A DNA stretch of 64,000 nucleotides from Streptococcus infantis SK970 (lineage in GTDB: Bacteria > Bacillota > Bacilli > Lactobacillales > Streptococcaceae): contig AFUT01000008.1 in assembly GCA_000223255.2 (NCBI GenBank), positions 62,001-126,000 on the forward strand, read 5' to 3'. This document shows, in pieces, positions 54,301 through 63,405 of the stretch; the first letter of the stretch is position 1, and every line of letters starts with the position of its first letter. Under the pieces are notes generated by a model. The model saw nothing but the letters and a program-made list of their open reading frames with translations, had not been told where the DNA came from and did not search any database. The position numbers and the translations under genes were made by a program.

Positions 54301-55689
54301 TAAGCCTCTTGGTCAACGATAACTTGTTTGCTTGTCCCTTTTTCAACACTACCTAGAAGTACTTCAGTACCATCAGCCTTAACACCATAAACATCATAAT
54401 CAAATGGTGCTCTATTATACGGTACGCCTACAGCATAATAATACATGCGAGAATCTAACGTATCATCAATCAGCGTAAATTCTGAAATAGCATTGGGAGC
54501 AGTATTCGTAAAAAGTAAAAGCCAAGTTGCAACAGCAGAATCAGGAGCTCCTTCATCTACTTTTAATATTGACGAATCATTATTAGACTTTCTTGATGCT
54601 CCATCACTAATAAGTTGTCCTACTAATTTGAATTGAATTCCATCATTTAAAATCAGGTTTTCTTCAGTATCACTTTGGTTTACAAAACTTAATTCTGTTT
54701 TTACGTTATTAACAATGTTTGTTTTACTTTTGCATCTGGGAAGCTTAATAATAACGTTAATTTTCGTAAAGCATTCTCTGCTTCGGTATTATACGGAGTT
54801 AACTCATCCCCCCCAGTCACTGTTGTAGACACTGTTCCATCCGCATTCAAAGTCCATCCTGGATTCTTTGCAGGATCAAAAACAGCAGTCCCAGTTGAAC
54901 CATCCACTTTTGTATAGACAGGTAAAGTATCCGTTACAGTAATAGTCTTAACAGCACGTGTTTGTGCTCTTCCATTTCCCCAGTTTTGAGTTTGACCGCC
55001 ACCGTTAGTATTTGTGGATAAACTAAATTTGAAGGGAATATCACTAGGTTCTGTGATCCCGCCATTCGTTGCAGAACCGCCGTAAAGTTCTCTATTATCA
55101 AGTGTATAATCTTGCAAATCGTTTGGACCATCATATTTAAACAACGATTGTTTATCGACTTTAACAGTATACTTTAAATCATTTAACGTTGGAGATAAAG
55201 TTTCTCCCGTTGAACTCTTTAATGAGATTTCTGGAGTGAAGGAATATCCTTCCGGTGTCACCCGATCTTTAAACTTGAACGAAAATGGCAAACTTGCAGA
55301 AGTCGTTTGTGTAATATCAGAAAGATATACTTTTAGAACGCCCGGAGTCGAATTGTCTGTTTTCACAACTGGACTTCCTGTAGAAACGGAAAAACTTTCA
55401 ATGTAATCTACAGGATACTTAATTTCGATATATCCTCCAGTCACATGTTGTTCTAGTTCTGAACCATCCAAGGAAATTGTTCCTTGCCTTCTAGCTGTCG
55501 TATATTGTGGGGCTTCACCAGTTACATTAGCTGTGGTTACTTTTACTTTTCCATTCTGTGCAAGCCCAACAGTAGCTGTAGCTATATTTTGCGAATTCTC
55601 TTGTGCATAAACCATTGCAGGAACAAGCGAGTTTGCAAATAAGGTCAAAATAACAGAGCCAGTATATATTTTTTAAGTAGCTTTTTCAT
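51381..55689 (-). CDS. LPXTG-anchored adhesin with Cna-B-like domains, four frameshifts
   Basis: Start ATG 55689 (GAAGGAGAA upstream), signal MKKLLKKYILALLFLTLFAN. Long N-terminal adhesin region; Cna-B-like domain (SHTVTKVWKDNDNKLSLRKG); FctA/pilin-like isopeptide domain (DLSFKKELQGRTLQEGEFTF, VSGTDSRITYDNSEKEVTVV); Thr/Glu/Ser repeat stalk; sorting signal LPNTGEATGAALVFAGVVIL and KRKFSK. Frame breaks at about 55647 (T run), 54722, 53603 (A runs, each one short) and 51820 (one base extra in the repeats). Net correction +2 gives 1436 residues. Wall-anchored by sortase A. Confidence 0.87.
51560..51727 (-). repeat. 42-bp tandem repeat in the adhesin stalk, four units
   Basis: TTCTGACG recurs at 51560, 51602, 51644, 51686 and 51728. 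Encodes a 14-residue unit of the type TTTTTTSEEPSTSS. Unit count can change by slippage or recombination. Confidence 0.9.
51757..51973 (-). repeat. 36-bp tandem repeat in the adhesin stalk, six units
   Basis: GTAGTCGTTGTTGGCTCTTC starts at 51757, 51793, 51830, 51866, 51902 and 51938. Encodes TTTTEEPTTTTS. The 37-base step between units two and three is the extra base that breaks the frame. Confidence 0.9.
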
Positions 55690-55842
55690 ATTTTCTCCTT
55701 CTTCAATTTAAAACCTTTCATAATTATAGAATTAGCATTATACAACAAATATAGATTAAAAACAACTTATTTATCTTTTTTAAAAGAAAATATTGTTTAA
55801 ATACAAAAAATCTTAACACAATAAATAACATATGTTAGAATT

Positions 55843-56025
55843 TTAGAGATTATCTACACTTAAAAATGCTTTTGCAGCTTCATTTAATTCAGCAATAATC
55901 TGATGAGCTTCCTCTAAGGTAGATACTACAGCTCCTGAAGCTAGCGGGTGCCCTCCGCCTCCATGATTCTGAGCTATCTCATTCACAATCGGGCCTTTAG
56001 AACGAAGATTTGTAAGATATACTCT
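55843..56025 (-). pseudogene. DHH-family phosphoesterase (NrnA-like), C-terminal fragment
   Basis: About 60 codons: YLTNLRSKGPIVNEIAQNHG, GGGHPLASGAVVSTLEEAHQ, ending KAFLSVDNL. GGGGHPLASGA is the DHHA1 signature of nanoRNase/pAp phosphatases. No N-terminal DHH part is nearby. It joins the truncated transposase at about 56013-56028, where both share a run resembling GTAGA-TATATCTTA. Marks a rearrangement or capture. Confidence 0.75.
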
Positions 56026-56969
56026 ACGATTCCTTTACTTGTTATGAAGCTTTCAAAAAGCTTATGACGATTATATTTATAGTTCTGAAGTTCATTAGGG
56101 TTCTTTAAAATTAACTTCCAATAATGTTTTAACTTTCGATATAATTTAGGATTTTTATAACGATGCTGATTCATGATACGTACCCGAGTTCGATTTAATT
56201 CTCTATTCAAGGCTTGTACAATGTGAAAAGGATCAATGATAATTTTTGCGTTAGGAAACATTTCTTTTATTAATTGAATGTATGGCAAGTACATATCGAT
56301 GGAGATAGTTTTCACCTTTAATCTAGTCTTAGGCTCAAAACGATAAAAATATTGTTTCAAACTGTAAGATTTTCTATCTCGTACAACATCGACCAACTTG
56401 TGTGTAGTGCTATCACAAATAATGAAGCTCATATTGCTATCGGAAGATTTAACAGATTTAAATTCATCAAAATACAAATGCTCGGGTAAATCATGTAATG
56501 GTTTAATCGTTAATAATCGTGCTGTATCATCTATGATACGTCTAACGGTATGAATTGAAACATTTGTTTCTTTGGCAATATATGTTTCAGATACTGTTTC
56601 ACTTATTTTTGCCTTGATTTCATTTTTTAATCGTTTCGAGATATGACAGTATTTTTCTACAATTCGACTAGTATCTGCAGTAAATGAAGAACCACATTCT
56701 CTACAGAGAAATCTCTGCTTTCGTAGATTTAAGTAGGCCGGAAGGCCTGAAACAGAACAGAGAGTGATACGAGAAGTTTTCGTCCCGTTTTTAACGATAT
56801 TGTTATTTTGGCTAACGCACCCACAAACGGCACAAAATTCTGGTCTATGCGTATATGTAGCTGAATAAAATAAAGATTTTCTATTTTTTAATATCTTCTC
56901 TTGAACATTATTATCCCAAATAATGTTTTTATCTTTGATTTGTAGTGTAGCTTCTAGTATATTGTTCAT
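56013..56969 (-). pseudogene. ISL3-family transposase, N-terminal fragment
   Basis: ATG 56969: MNNILEATLQIKDKNIIWDN; zinc-finger part FCAVCGCVSQNN...RFLCRECGSSF; HTH VSETYIAKETNVSIHTVRRI; DDE part HLYFDEFKSVKSSDSNMSFI and KIIIDPFHIVQALNRELNRT. It is cut after 319 codons by the DHH fragment. The missing C-terminus is in the reversed fragment at 50930-51322; joined in frame they give 449 residues. Left inverted repeat at 57066-57089. Confidence 0.87.
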
Positions 56970-57089
56970 ATGGTCATTATCCTTTTGTTTTAGGTTTAGG
57001 CGCTTTTAATATAATGGATGTTGGCCTTTTTGTATACACTAAAATAGGGTTGGTGGAAAATTTCCATCAACCCTAAAAATTATAGAACC
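56960..57089 (-). repeat. 130-bp direct repeat, copy 2 (ISL3 leader and left end)
   Basis: Matches 50697-50826; see that entry. Here it belongs to the transposase fragment and ends 18 bases beyond the pepC stop. Confidence 0.85.
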
Positions 57090-57107
57090 ATTCTTTTTAT
57101 ATCTCAT

Positions 57108-58442
57108 TTATTCTGCCAAGGCACCCATTGGATCCCATGGTGCAAGGACGATTGGTTCTGCTTCGTAAGCAGCTCGTTCTTCTTCTGTTAGTAATTCCTT
57201 ACGAACAACAATTTGGTAAGTGTATTCGTCCATCCAAGCATCTGAAGCAACAAAGTAACCATCTGTACCAACCTTGTCTCCCCATGAGTTTTCAACTTTC
57301 CACTTGACTGATTTACCGTTTTCGTCCAAATCAACACCTGTCAAGACCATAGCATGAGTCATCAAGCTTTCGCTGTAGTCCAAACGTCCAGCCTTGTCTT
57401 GAGTGAGTTGAATGTCCATGCTTGATTCAAAGTCATAAACATCTGTCGCAAGGATTCCCGCTTTACGGTTGCTGAGCTGGCCGACATCAGAACCAAACCA
57501 AACAGTTTCTCCTGTCTGCATTTGAGCAATCGCTAATTCTTTCAAGCGTTCCATCGGTACGTTAATGTAGCGAACTGCACGGCTACCAACGACATTTCCC
57601 AACATCTCAACTGTGTATGATTTGCCATAAGGTTTATCAGCAGTTGGAGCATTGATCACAGAAACGTAGTCTTCTAGTGGAAGGTCGACATATTTCTTGT
57701 AAAACTCTTGTGGAGTGATCCCTTTTTCGCTTTGGTAGTTATTATCCTTATCACGATAAGCAAAGTCAAATTTACGCGGTGGGAGACCTAGTGACATTGC
57801 AAGGAAGTTAAAGATTTCTTGCAAGAGATCTTCTTTCTTAGTCTGAACAGTCGCTTGATCTGCACCTGAAGCTAATAGATCTCGCAAGATTTGAGCATCT
57901 TGACGAAGCAATTTGTTAAGGATTGCATTGAGCTCACGGCTACTGCTAGATGAAACAGACTCAGGATAAACAGACTTAGGAACAACACCGTATTTCTCAA
58001 AGAGAGAAACCACCATATCCCATTGTCCACCATCTTGTTGAGGTGTTTGAAGAAGGAAGCTAACCTTGCGGCTTGTCAATTCTTGGTCAGCAGTTGCAAT
58101 GACTTGCTCCAAGAACCAGTTAGATTTTTCATACTTGTCCCAGAAGAAGGTGTGGGCTTGTGACAATTCAAAGTTTTCAAGTTTGTATTGAGAGATGAGT
58201 TTGTGGCGGAAGGTGTTGAGAGCCGCAAACATCCAGCAACGACCAGAAGCTTTCTGGTTGGTTACTTTATCCTTAGTCAAATCAAGTGAGAAAACTGGTG
58301 TGTTGTCTACATGACTTTGACGACGCTCGAGGGCTGCAAAAATACCGTTATGACTGGCAGCATTTTCGATAGCTTGGTATTTTACATTTGCTTCATAGTT
58401 GGCAAATAATTTATCTGTAAATGATTCTTGAATCGCGTTCAT
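57108..58442 (-). CDS. pepC: Aminopeptidase C, bleomycin-hydrolase family
   Basis: 444 residues. Papain-like triad: Cys in KASGRCWMFAALNTF, His in SLMTHAMVLTGVDLD and Asn in VKWKVENSWGDKVGTDGYF. The C-terminus ends PIVLAPWDPMGALAE, the family's self-processing arm. A cytoplasmic hexameric cysteine peptidase that removes N-terminal residues from peptides. In pneumococcus it neighbours manLMN; here the IS/adhesin island separates them. Confidence 0.95.
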   Translation of the reverse strand: MNAIQESFTDKLFANYEANVKYQAIENAASHNGIFAALERRQSHVDNTPVFSLDLTKDKVTNQKASGRCWMFAALNTFRHKLISQYKLENFELSQAHTFFWDKYEKSNWFLEQVIATADQELTSRKVSFLLQTPQQDGGQWDMVVSLFEKYGVVPKSVYPESVSSSSSRELNAILNKLLRQDAQILRDLLASGADQATVQTKKEDLLQEIFNFLAMSLGLPPRKFDFAYRDKDNNYQSEKGITPQEFYKKYVDLPLEDYVSVINAPTADKPYGKSYTVEMLGNVVGSRAVRYINVPMERLKELAIAQMQTGETVWFGSDVGQLSNRKAGILATDVYDFESSMDIQLTQDKAGRLDYSESLMTHAMVLTGVDLDENGKSVKWKVENSWGDKVGTDGYFVASDAWMDEYTYQIVVRKELLTEEERAAYEAEPIVLAPWDPMGALAE

Positions 58443-58509
58443 AAAATTCTCCTTTTTATTCTACAGTCTATTATAACGCTTTTCACAAAGGAAGCAACCA
58501 AAAATCGAA

Positions 58510-58536
58510 AAAGGTAGGGACATTTTCCCTACCTTT
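58510..58536 (-). terminator. Terminator after the pseudouridine synthase
   Basis: Stem AAGGTAGGGA/TCCCTACCTT (58511-58520 and 58526-58535), followed on the minus strand by TTTTTCG. Confidence 0.85.
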
Positions 58537-58549
58537 CCAATTATCCAAT

Positions 58550-59272
58550 TTATTGAACACTCTCAAACAAGCCTTCTAGTTCTTCCTTGCTTAGGCGACG
58601 CCATTCTCCACGTTGTAAATCCTCATCCAAGGTCAAAGTTCCCATGGTTAAACGTTGCAAATCCACAACTTCCTTACCACAGTAGGCCACCATCCGTTTG
58701 ACCTGGTGGAATTTGCCTTCTGCAATAGTCACACGGACCAGACTTTGACTCTTTCCCGTATCCACCGACACAAGTTCCAGTTTGGCTGGCTGACAGGTAA
58801 AATCCTTGAGCGGAATTCCTTGCGCAAATGTCTCAACATCTGCATTTGTCATCATTCCCTTGACCAGCGCCAGATAAGTTTTATCCACATGACGTTTTGG
58901 TGAAAGAAGAGCATGAGCTAGCTGGCCATCATTGGTCAAGAGCAAGAGTCCATGCGTATCGATATCCAAACGTCCTACTGGGAAAACTTCCTTGGCACGT
59001 GCATAGTCATCCATCAAATCCAAGACTGTCTTGTGTTTTGGATCCTCAGTTGCTGAGATAACTCCTTGGGGCTTGTTCATCATATAGTAAACAAACTCCT
59101 CGTAGTCTAGCTTTTGCCCATCAAAGCGAATCTCATCTTTCTCTTCATCAATTTGCAACTTGGCAGATTTTTCTTTCTTGCCATTGACCGTCACGCGCCC
59201 AGCCTTTAGAAAGTTTTTGACCTCAGTCCGACTCCCAACAGCGCAGGCTACTAAAAATTTATCTAATCTCAT
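58550..59272 (-). CDS. 16S rRNA pseudouridine synthase, RsuA family
   Basis: 240 residues. N-terminal S4 domain: MRLDKFLVACAVGSRTEVKN then AGRVTVNGKKEKSAKLQIDE. Catalytic domain with motif II VFPVGRLDIDTHGLLLLTND (Asp in GRLDIDT) and LLSPKRHVDKTYLALV, FHQVKRMVAYCGKEVVDLQR. RsuA-type enzymes make pseudouridine 516 in 16S rRNA; the exact target here is not proven. Confidence 0.88.
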   Translation of the reverse strand: MRLDKFLVACAVGSRTEVKNFLKAGRVTVNGKKEKSAKLQIDEEKDEIRFDGQKLDYEEFVYYMMNKPQGVISATEDPKHKTVLDLMDDYARAKEVFPVGRLDIDTHGLLLLTNDGQLAHALLSPKRHVDKTYLALVKGMMTNADVETFAQGIPLKDFTCQPAKLELVSVDTGKSQSLVRVTIAEGKFHQVKRMVAYCGKEVVDLQRLTMGTLTLDEDLQRGEWRRLSKEELEGLFESVQ

Positions 59273-59310
59273 AAAACTATTATATCATGAAAGTTCTTGC
59301 CCTTAGAACA

Positions 59311-59444
59311 AAAAAGCCGCCTGATTGGGCGACTTAATTTTTTATAGGGAGATTATTATGAAAAAGTTTTAGGAGTTTAAGTTAAGGTATTCTTAACTTA
59401 TGAGACAAGTATACAGCTCCTAACTTAAAGTTTCCTTAAGTTAG
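59311..59444 (+). repeat. SPRITE-like streptococcal repeat, copy 1
   Basis: Starts with a terminator-like hairpin AGCCGCC/GGGCGACTT (about 59315-59335), then AGGGAGATTATTATGAAAAA G (59346-59366), then two AT-rich hairpins (59378-59400 and 59420-59444). The hairpin and the 21-base block recur at 61024-61069. Resembles the SPRITE family, described in pneumococcus as terminator-like repeats. The last hairpin overlaps the 3' end of the nucleotidyltransferase gene. Confidence 0.55.
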
Positions 59445-60008
59445 TTTAAATGTGAGACTTTTCCATTTTTCTCGCCAGTTTTTCTTGGATAGACGCTTTT
59501 GATAGAGCATCATTCGGTCGTCATTTTCCATGAAATGAGGAGTCGGACGAACCTGAAAGTTGAAAATATCCTCCAAGCCATAAGGGGCAAAGAGCTCTAA
59601 AGTTGCGTCTGCTTGCAAACGAAGACCTATCGCCGTACAACGTTCAGGATATTTACTCATGGCATCACAGGAATTCACATATGGAGGCGTATAAGGACTA
59701 TGCTGATGCATATAGACTTGATTTTTCAGCTCCCACTGATACTGGGGAAAGTCCCCTCTCAACTTGTTTTCTATTGCCAGCGTTTCTTCATAACTCACCT
59801 CTGGGTCATAGAAAATGACGTCCACATCCGTCTCACGGTCAAAGGCTGGTTTATCTGACAAGAGATTCCAGATAAAATTTCGAACCGAACCTGCTGCCAA
59901 CCAGGAATCTTTCAACTCCAGGTCTCGGATGATGGTCAGAATGGCCATCATGTCAGGATTTTCTCTGAAAGAATCTAAGATTTCAACCTTATTTTTCAAT
60001 ATATTCAT
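59436..60008 (-). CDS. Nucleotidyltransferase family protein
   Basis: 190 residues from ATG 60008, overlapping the end of ruvB by 20 bases. [20 protein letters not shown] and [20 protein letters not shown] carry a GS..R..W and DVDV motif, as in DUF925/NTP_transf_6 minimal nucleotidyltransferases. Substrate unknown. Its coupled position behind ruvB suggests co-transcription. Confidence 0.78.
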   Translation of the reverse strand: MNILKNKVEILDSFRENPDMMAILTIIRDLELKDSWLAAGSVRNFIWNLLSDKPAFDRETDVDVIFYDPEVSYEETLAIENKLRGDFPQYQWELKNQVYMHQHSPYTPPYVNSCDAMSKYPERCTAIGLRLQADATLELFAPYGLEDIFNFQVRPTPHFMENDDRMMLYQKRLSKKNWREKWKSLTFKLT

Positions 60009-60987
60009 ACCCCAAATGCTCATAAGCCTTGGCTGTCGCAACTCGCCCTGAACGAGTTCGCATGATAAAGCCTTTCTGGATCAGGTAAGGTTCATACATA
60101 TCCTCTACCGTCTCACGCTCTTCCGCAATATTGACCGAAAGAGTGCCTAGACCGACAGGACCACCACCGTACATCTCAATCATGGTGCGAAGAATTTTTT
60201 GGTCAATGTAGTCCAATCCTTCATGGTCGACATCCAGCATGGTAAGAGCCTTATCCGTAATCACGTCATCAATCAAGCCATCGCCCATAATCTGGGCAAA
60301 GTCACGCACGCGCTTGAGAAGACGATTAGCAATACGAGGGGTTCCACGACTGCGCAATGCTAACTCCGAAGCAGCCTCATGAGTGATTTCCATCTCAAAG
60401 ATATCTGCCGTCCGCTCGACAATCTCTGTCAAGTCAGCATGGTTATAGTACTCCATGTGACCTGTAATCCCAAAACGGGCACGAAGAGGATTTGAAAGCA
60501 TTCCTGCTCGAGTGGTCGCACCAATCAAGGTAAATGGTGGCAAGTCTAGATGGACACTACGGCTAGCTTCTCCTGCACCAATCATAATGTCAATGTAGAA
60601 GTCTTCCATGGCACTGTAAAGCACTTCTTCTACCGACATGGGCAAGCGATGAATCTCGTCAATAAAGAGCACATCTCCTGGCTCCAAGTCATTCAAAATC
60701 GCTACCAAATCACCGGCTTTTTCGATTACAGGACCAGAAGTTTGCTTGAGATTGACTCCCAGTTCATTAGCAATAACAAAAGCCATAGTTGTTTTCCCGA
60801 GTCCTGGAGGACCAAACAAAAGAACATGGTCCAGCGCCTCGTCACGCATTTTAGCTGCTTCGATAAAGATTTGAAGCTGATCTTTGACCTTGTCCTGACC
60901 GATATATTCACGTAAATATTGGGGACGGAGGGTACGTTCTACCAACTCCTCATCACCCATGATGTCATTATCTAAAATTCTACTCAT
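59989..60987 (-). CDS. ruvB: Holliday junction branch-migration ATPase RuvB
   Basis: 332 residues. Walker [21 protein letters not shown], Walker [21 protein letters not shown], sensor [20 protein letters not shown], arginine finger in [14 protein letters not shown] region, and C-terminal winged helix with [20 protein letters not shown]. Drives branch migration of Holliday junctions with RuvA. Confidence 0.97.
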   Translation of the reverse strand: MSRILDNDIMGDEELVERTLRPQYLREYIGQDKVKDQLQIFIEAAKMRDEALDHVLLFGPPGLGKTTMAFVIANELGVNLKQTSGPVIEKAGDLVAILNDLEPGDVLFIDEIHRLPMSVEEVLYSAMEDFYIDIMIGAGEASRSVHLDLPPFTLIGATTRAGMLSNPLRARFGITGHMEYYNHADLTEIVERTADIFEMEITHEAASELALRSRGTPRIANRLLKRVRDFAQIMGDGLIDDVITDKALTMLDVDHEGLDYIDQKILRTMIEMYGGGPVGLGTLSVNIAEERETVEDMYEPYLIQKGFIMRTRSGRVATAKAYEHLGYEYIEK

Positions 60988-61019
60988 GTTCCTATTATAG
61001 CAAAAATCTAGTAGACAAA

Positions 61020-61275
61020 CAAAAAGCCACCTGATTTGGTGGCTTCTTTAGGGAGATTATTATGAAAAAGAAAAGTTTAGGATTTTTATTAAATAAAGGT
61101 TACTCAATGAAAATGAAAATCAAAATCAAAATCAGGCTAGGCAGAGTGACGCAAGCATAACTAAAGTTAGCCAAGTCGATTCCAACAAAGGCTGATGAGA
61201 TTTTCGAAGAGTATTAGGAGGTCTTTACTTAATAACTATATGATACAGTAGAATACTTAAAGTTAACTTAAGTGA
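61020..61275 (+). repeat. SPRITE-like repeat, copy 2, split by a BOX element
   Basis: Hairpin AGCCACC/GGTGGCT (61024-61030 and 61037-61043) and AGGGAGATTATTATGAAAAAG (61049-61069) match copy 1 at 59311. After the BOX insertion, TACTTAATAACTATATGATA (about 61226) and AACTTAAG-rich sequence resemble the end of copy 1. Fills the gap between ruvB and the GNAT gene with no gene of its own. Confidence 0.5.
61099..61215 (+). repeat. BOX element (boxA-boxC type)
   Basis: Begins with boxA-like TACTCAATGAAAATGAAAAT and ends with boxC-like GAGATTTTCGAAGAGTATTA. boxB is missing. BOX elements are typical for S. pneumoniae and close relatives, which supports the mitis-group assignment. Confidence 0.75.
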
Positions 61276-61281
61276 AAAGAT

Positions 61282-61704
61282 TTATTGTAATTTTTTTCTA
61301 TCCACCCAAATCATCCCCGTACAATCATAAGTAGATAAGGTTTCAAACCCTAAGGAACGGTAAAATCCTAAGGTTTTCTCTGTTTGGTCTGTTACCAGTT
61401 GGACTTGATAGGCGTCTTTGTAATCCCCTAAAGCCTCTTTCATCAAGTCGCTGCCAATTCCTTGGCGCTGATAGCTAGGTAAAACAATCAAATCCTGGAC
61501 AAAAACCGATGAAAAACCATCTCCAACCAGACGAACTAAACCAACGATTTTCTCACCATCACGAGCAACATAAATAGCCAATGAGTGAGCTAAAGATTGC
61601 TCCAACATCTGTGGTTGGTTGGTATAGTTTGTCCAGCCAACTGCCTGGTAGAGATGTAAGACGTCATCAATTGAAACAGATGTTTCTTTTGTAATGTTAA
61701 TCAT
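61282..61704 (-). CDS. GNAT family N-acetyltransferase
   Basis: 140 residues from ATG 61704 (AGAAAGG upstream). GNAT core: VQDLIVLPSYQRQGIGSDLM (acetyl-CoA loop Q-x-x-G-I/G) and VQLVTDQTEKTLGFYRSLGF. Substrate unknown. Close to the second GNAT on the same strand. Confidence 0.85.
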   Translation of the reverse strand: MINITKETSVSIDDVLHLYQAVGWTNYTNQPQMLEQSLAHSLAIYVARDGEKIVGLVRLVGDGFSSVFVQDLIVLPSYQRQGIGSDLMKEALGDYKDAYQVQLVTDQTEKTLGFYRSLGFETLSTYDCTGMIWVDRKKLQ

Positions 61705-61715
61705 AGCAAACCTTT

Positions 61716-62408
61716 CTAACATTCTCTAAGAGATTTCAACTGATTGCCTTCTTCATCAAAATTCTCAGATTTTAACCACGCTTCAAAACGGACTTTAACC
61801 TTTGGCCAGTCCTTATCGATCATGGATAACCAATCCGTATCTCTGGTGCGACCTTTATAGATAACAGCTTGGCGGAAGGTTCCCTCATAAATAAAGCCCA
61901 AACGCTCTGCTGCTTTTCTAGATGGAAGATTAAGAGCATCGCACTTCCACTCATAACGTCGATAATTGAGCACCTCAAAAACATAACGGGCTAATAAAAA
62001 CTGGGCTTCTGTCCCCATTCTTGTGTGCTTGAGGACCGGAGAAAAGGTCACAGCACCCACTTCAATGACGCGATTGGTTTGGTCAATGCGCATGAGCGAA
62101 AAAGTCCCTAAAGCTTTACCAGTTGCTTTATCGATAATCGCGTAGTAAAAGCGATCCTTTCGCTCAATCATTTGCTTTAAAGCAACTATTAATTCTTCGA
62201 AATTTTCTACTGGTGGTTGAAAGAGGTAGGTCCACATCTCACGAGGGCTATCCGGACCATAGACAGCTAATAAATCCTCCGCATGCTTTTCCACCGATAG
62301 AGCTTCTATAATCGTATATCGCCCTTCTATCCGTACAAGTGAAGGCAAAACTCCAGGTATATCATCTACAGGTTCCCCAATCATCTGACCGTATTCATTT
62401 ACTGGCAT
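61716..62408 (-). CDS. GNAT family N-acetyltransferase, RimJ/RimL type
   Basis: 230 residues from ATG 62408 (AAGGAG upstream). Core: RVIEVGAVTFSPVLKHTRMG, EAQFLLARYVFEVLNYRRYE, SRKAAERLGFIYEGTFRQAV, RDTDWLSMIDKDWP, the usual RimL-like pattern. Substrate unknown. Twelve bases before the second GNAT, one operon. Confidence 0.85.
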   Translation of the reverse strand: MPVNEYGQMIGEPVDDIPGVLPSLVRIEGRYTIIEALSVEKHAEDLLAVYGPDSPREMWTYLFQPPVENFEELIVALKQMIERKDRFYYAIIDKATGKALGTFSLMRIDQTNRVIEVGAVTFSPVLKHTRMGTEAQFLLARYVFEVLNYRRYEWKCDALNLPSRKAAERLGFIYEGTFRQAVIYKGRTRDTDWLSMIDKDWPKVKVRFEAWLKSENFDEEGNQLKSLREC

Positions 62409-62494
62409 TGTTTTCTCCTTACTGTTTTCATTTCTGGAGTTACTATACCACAATTTAGTGAGAATTGGAACCAAGAATCAATCTACTGGAATGC

Positions 62495-62925
62495 TTAAGA
62501 TTCTATACTTGCGACATGCTTTCGTTTATCTTTTAGAGCTTGGTTAATCTTCTGAGTTTGTTTGTAGGTTTGCCAGATTTGATAGAGCCAGATAAGTCCA
62601 TAAATCAACAAGAAGATAAGCCAATTGACAGGGCTGAGCAAAGCAACTCCCCAGCCAAAAAATAGGCAGGTCAAAACTAAAATGACAGCTGTCACTAGTA
62701 AATGCAAGACCACGCGTACGCTATAAGTTAGAAATTCTAGTTCTTCAATCATAACTGACAAAATTCCCATGATCCCACTCATCAAAAAATAGCTAAAATA
62801 TTCCTACTATTAAGTGTTGGATAGATAATGTTAGGGAAAATATGAGCTAGCAAAACCAATCCCAAATAAAAGAAGGAGCCTGTCCGCATACCTGTTACAA
62901 AATAAACTATCAAGCGTTTCATCAT
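62495..62925 (-). CDS. DUF3021 membrane protein of a LytTR regulatory system, frameshifted
   Basis: ATG 62925 (AGGAGGAA upstream): MMKRLIVYFVTGMRTGSFFY, then FPNIIYPTLNSRN. The T run on the minus strand (62784-62789) is one base short, after which the frame resumes FLMSGIMGILS and two more helices (VVLHLLVTAVILVLTCLFFG, NWLIFLLIYGLIWLYQIWQT). Restored length 143 residues. DUF3021 proteins partner with LytTR regulators and hold them inactive at the membrane (HdrM/BrsM type). Confidence 0.82.
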
Positions 62926-62931
62926 TTCCTC

Positions 62932-63387
62932 CTATAAACCTAAATAATCCATTAAGGATTTGACATATTTCCGACTCACACTAGATTTTATGCCCCGTGT
63001 CAACTTAGCCATCATATTGCCTGAAAAACTATCCGATAATGATTCTAAATGGTCAATATTGATAATGGCATGACGAGATATCTGAAGGAAATTCCGGCGA
63101 TTAATCCGATTTTGAAAGTTTATTAAGGTTTCCTTAGTCCTATAAAACCCATCAACGGTATAAATGGTTAATACATTTTTATCAATATCCGCCATGATAA
63201 TCTCTTCAATCTTCACCATGACCAATTTATCATCTGTTCGGATGGGAATCACAACCTGATTGACAGTTGAAAATTGTTCTAAATAATCCATCACTTCTCG
63301 AGCTTGGTCAGTAAACTGAGCTGCCTGAATGAGAATGTGAGGGTCTTTTTCTGAAAATTCTGGGGTCATCTCAAAATGAATCTTCAT
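62932..63387 (-). CDS. LytTR-type DNA-binding response regulator without receiver domain
   Basis: 151 residues from ATG 63387 (GGGAG upstream); ATG 63399 possible. No receiver domain; N-terminal part short (MKIHFEMTPEFSEKDPHILI). LytTR domain: DDKLVMVKIEEIIMADIDKN, TVDGFYRTKETLINFQNRIN, FLQISRHAIINIDHLESLSD. The gene pair with DUF3021 forms a LytTR regulatory system as in S. mutans HdrRM/BrsRM, which control competence or bacteriocins. Confidence 0.87.
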   Translation of the reverse strand: MKIHFEMTPEFSEKDPHILIQAAQFTDQAREVMDYLEQFSTVNQVVIPIRTDDKLVMVKIEEIIMADIDKNVLTIYTVDGFYRTKETLINFQNRINRRNFLQISRHAIINIDHLESLSDSFSGNMMAKLTRGIKSSVSRKYVKSLMDYLGL

Positions 63388-63405
63388 CTTTACTCCCATA
63401 TATCT

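Noticed and set aside
61061-61159. Short + strand frame starting MKKKSLGFLL
   Set aside because: It runs from the SPRITE-like repeat into the BOX element; explained by the repeats, not by a gene.
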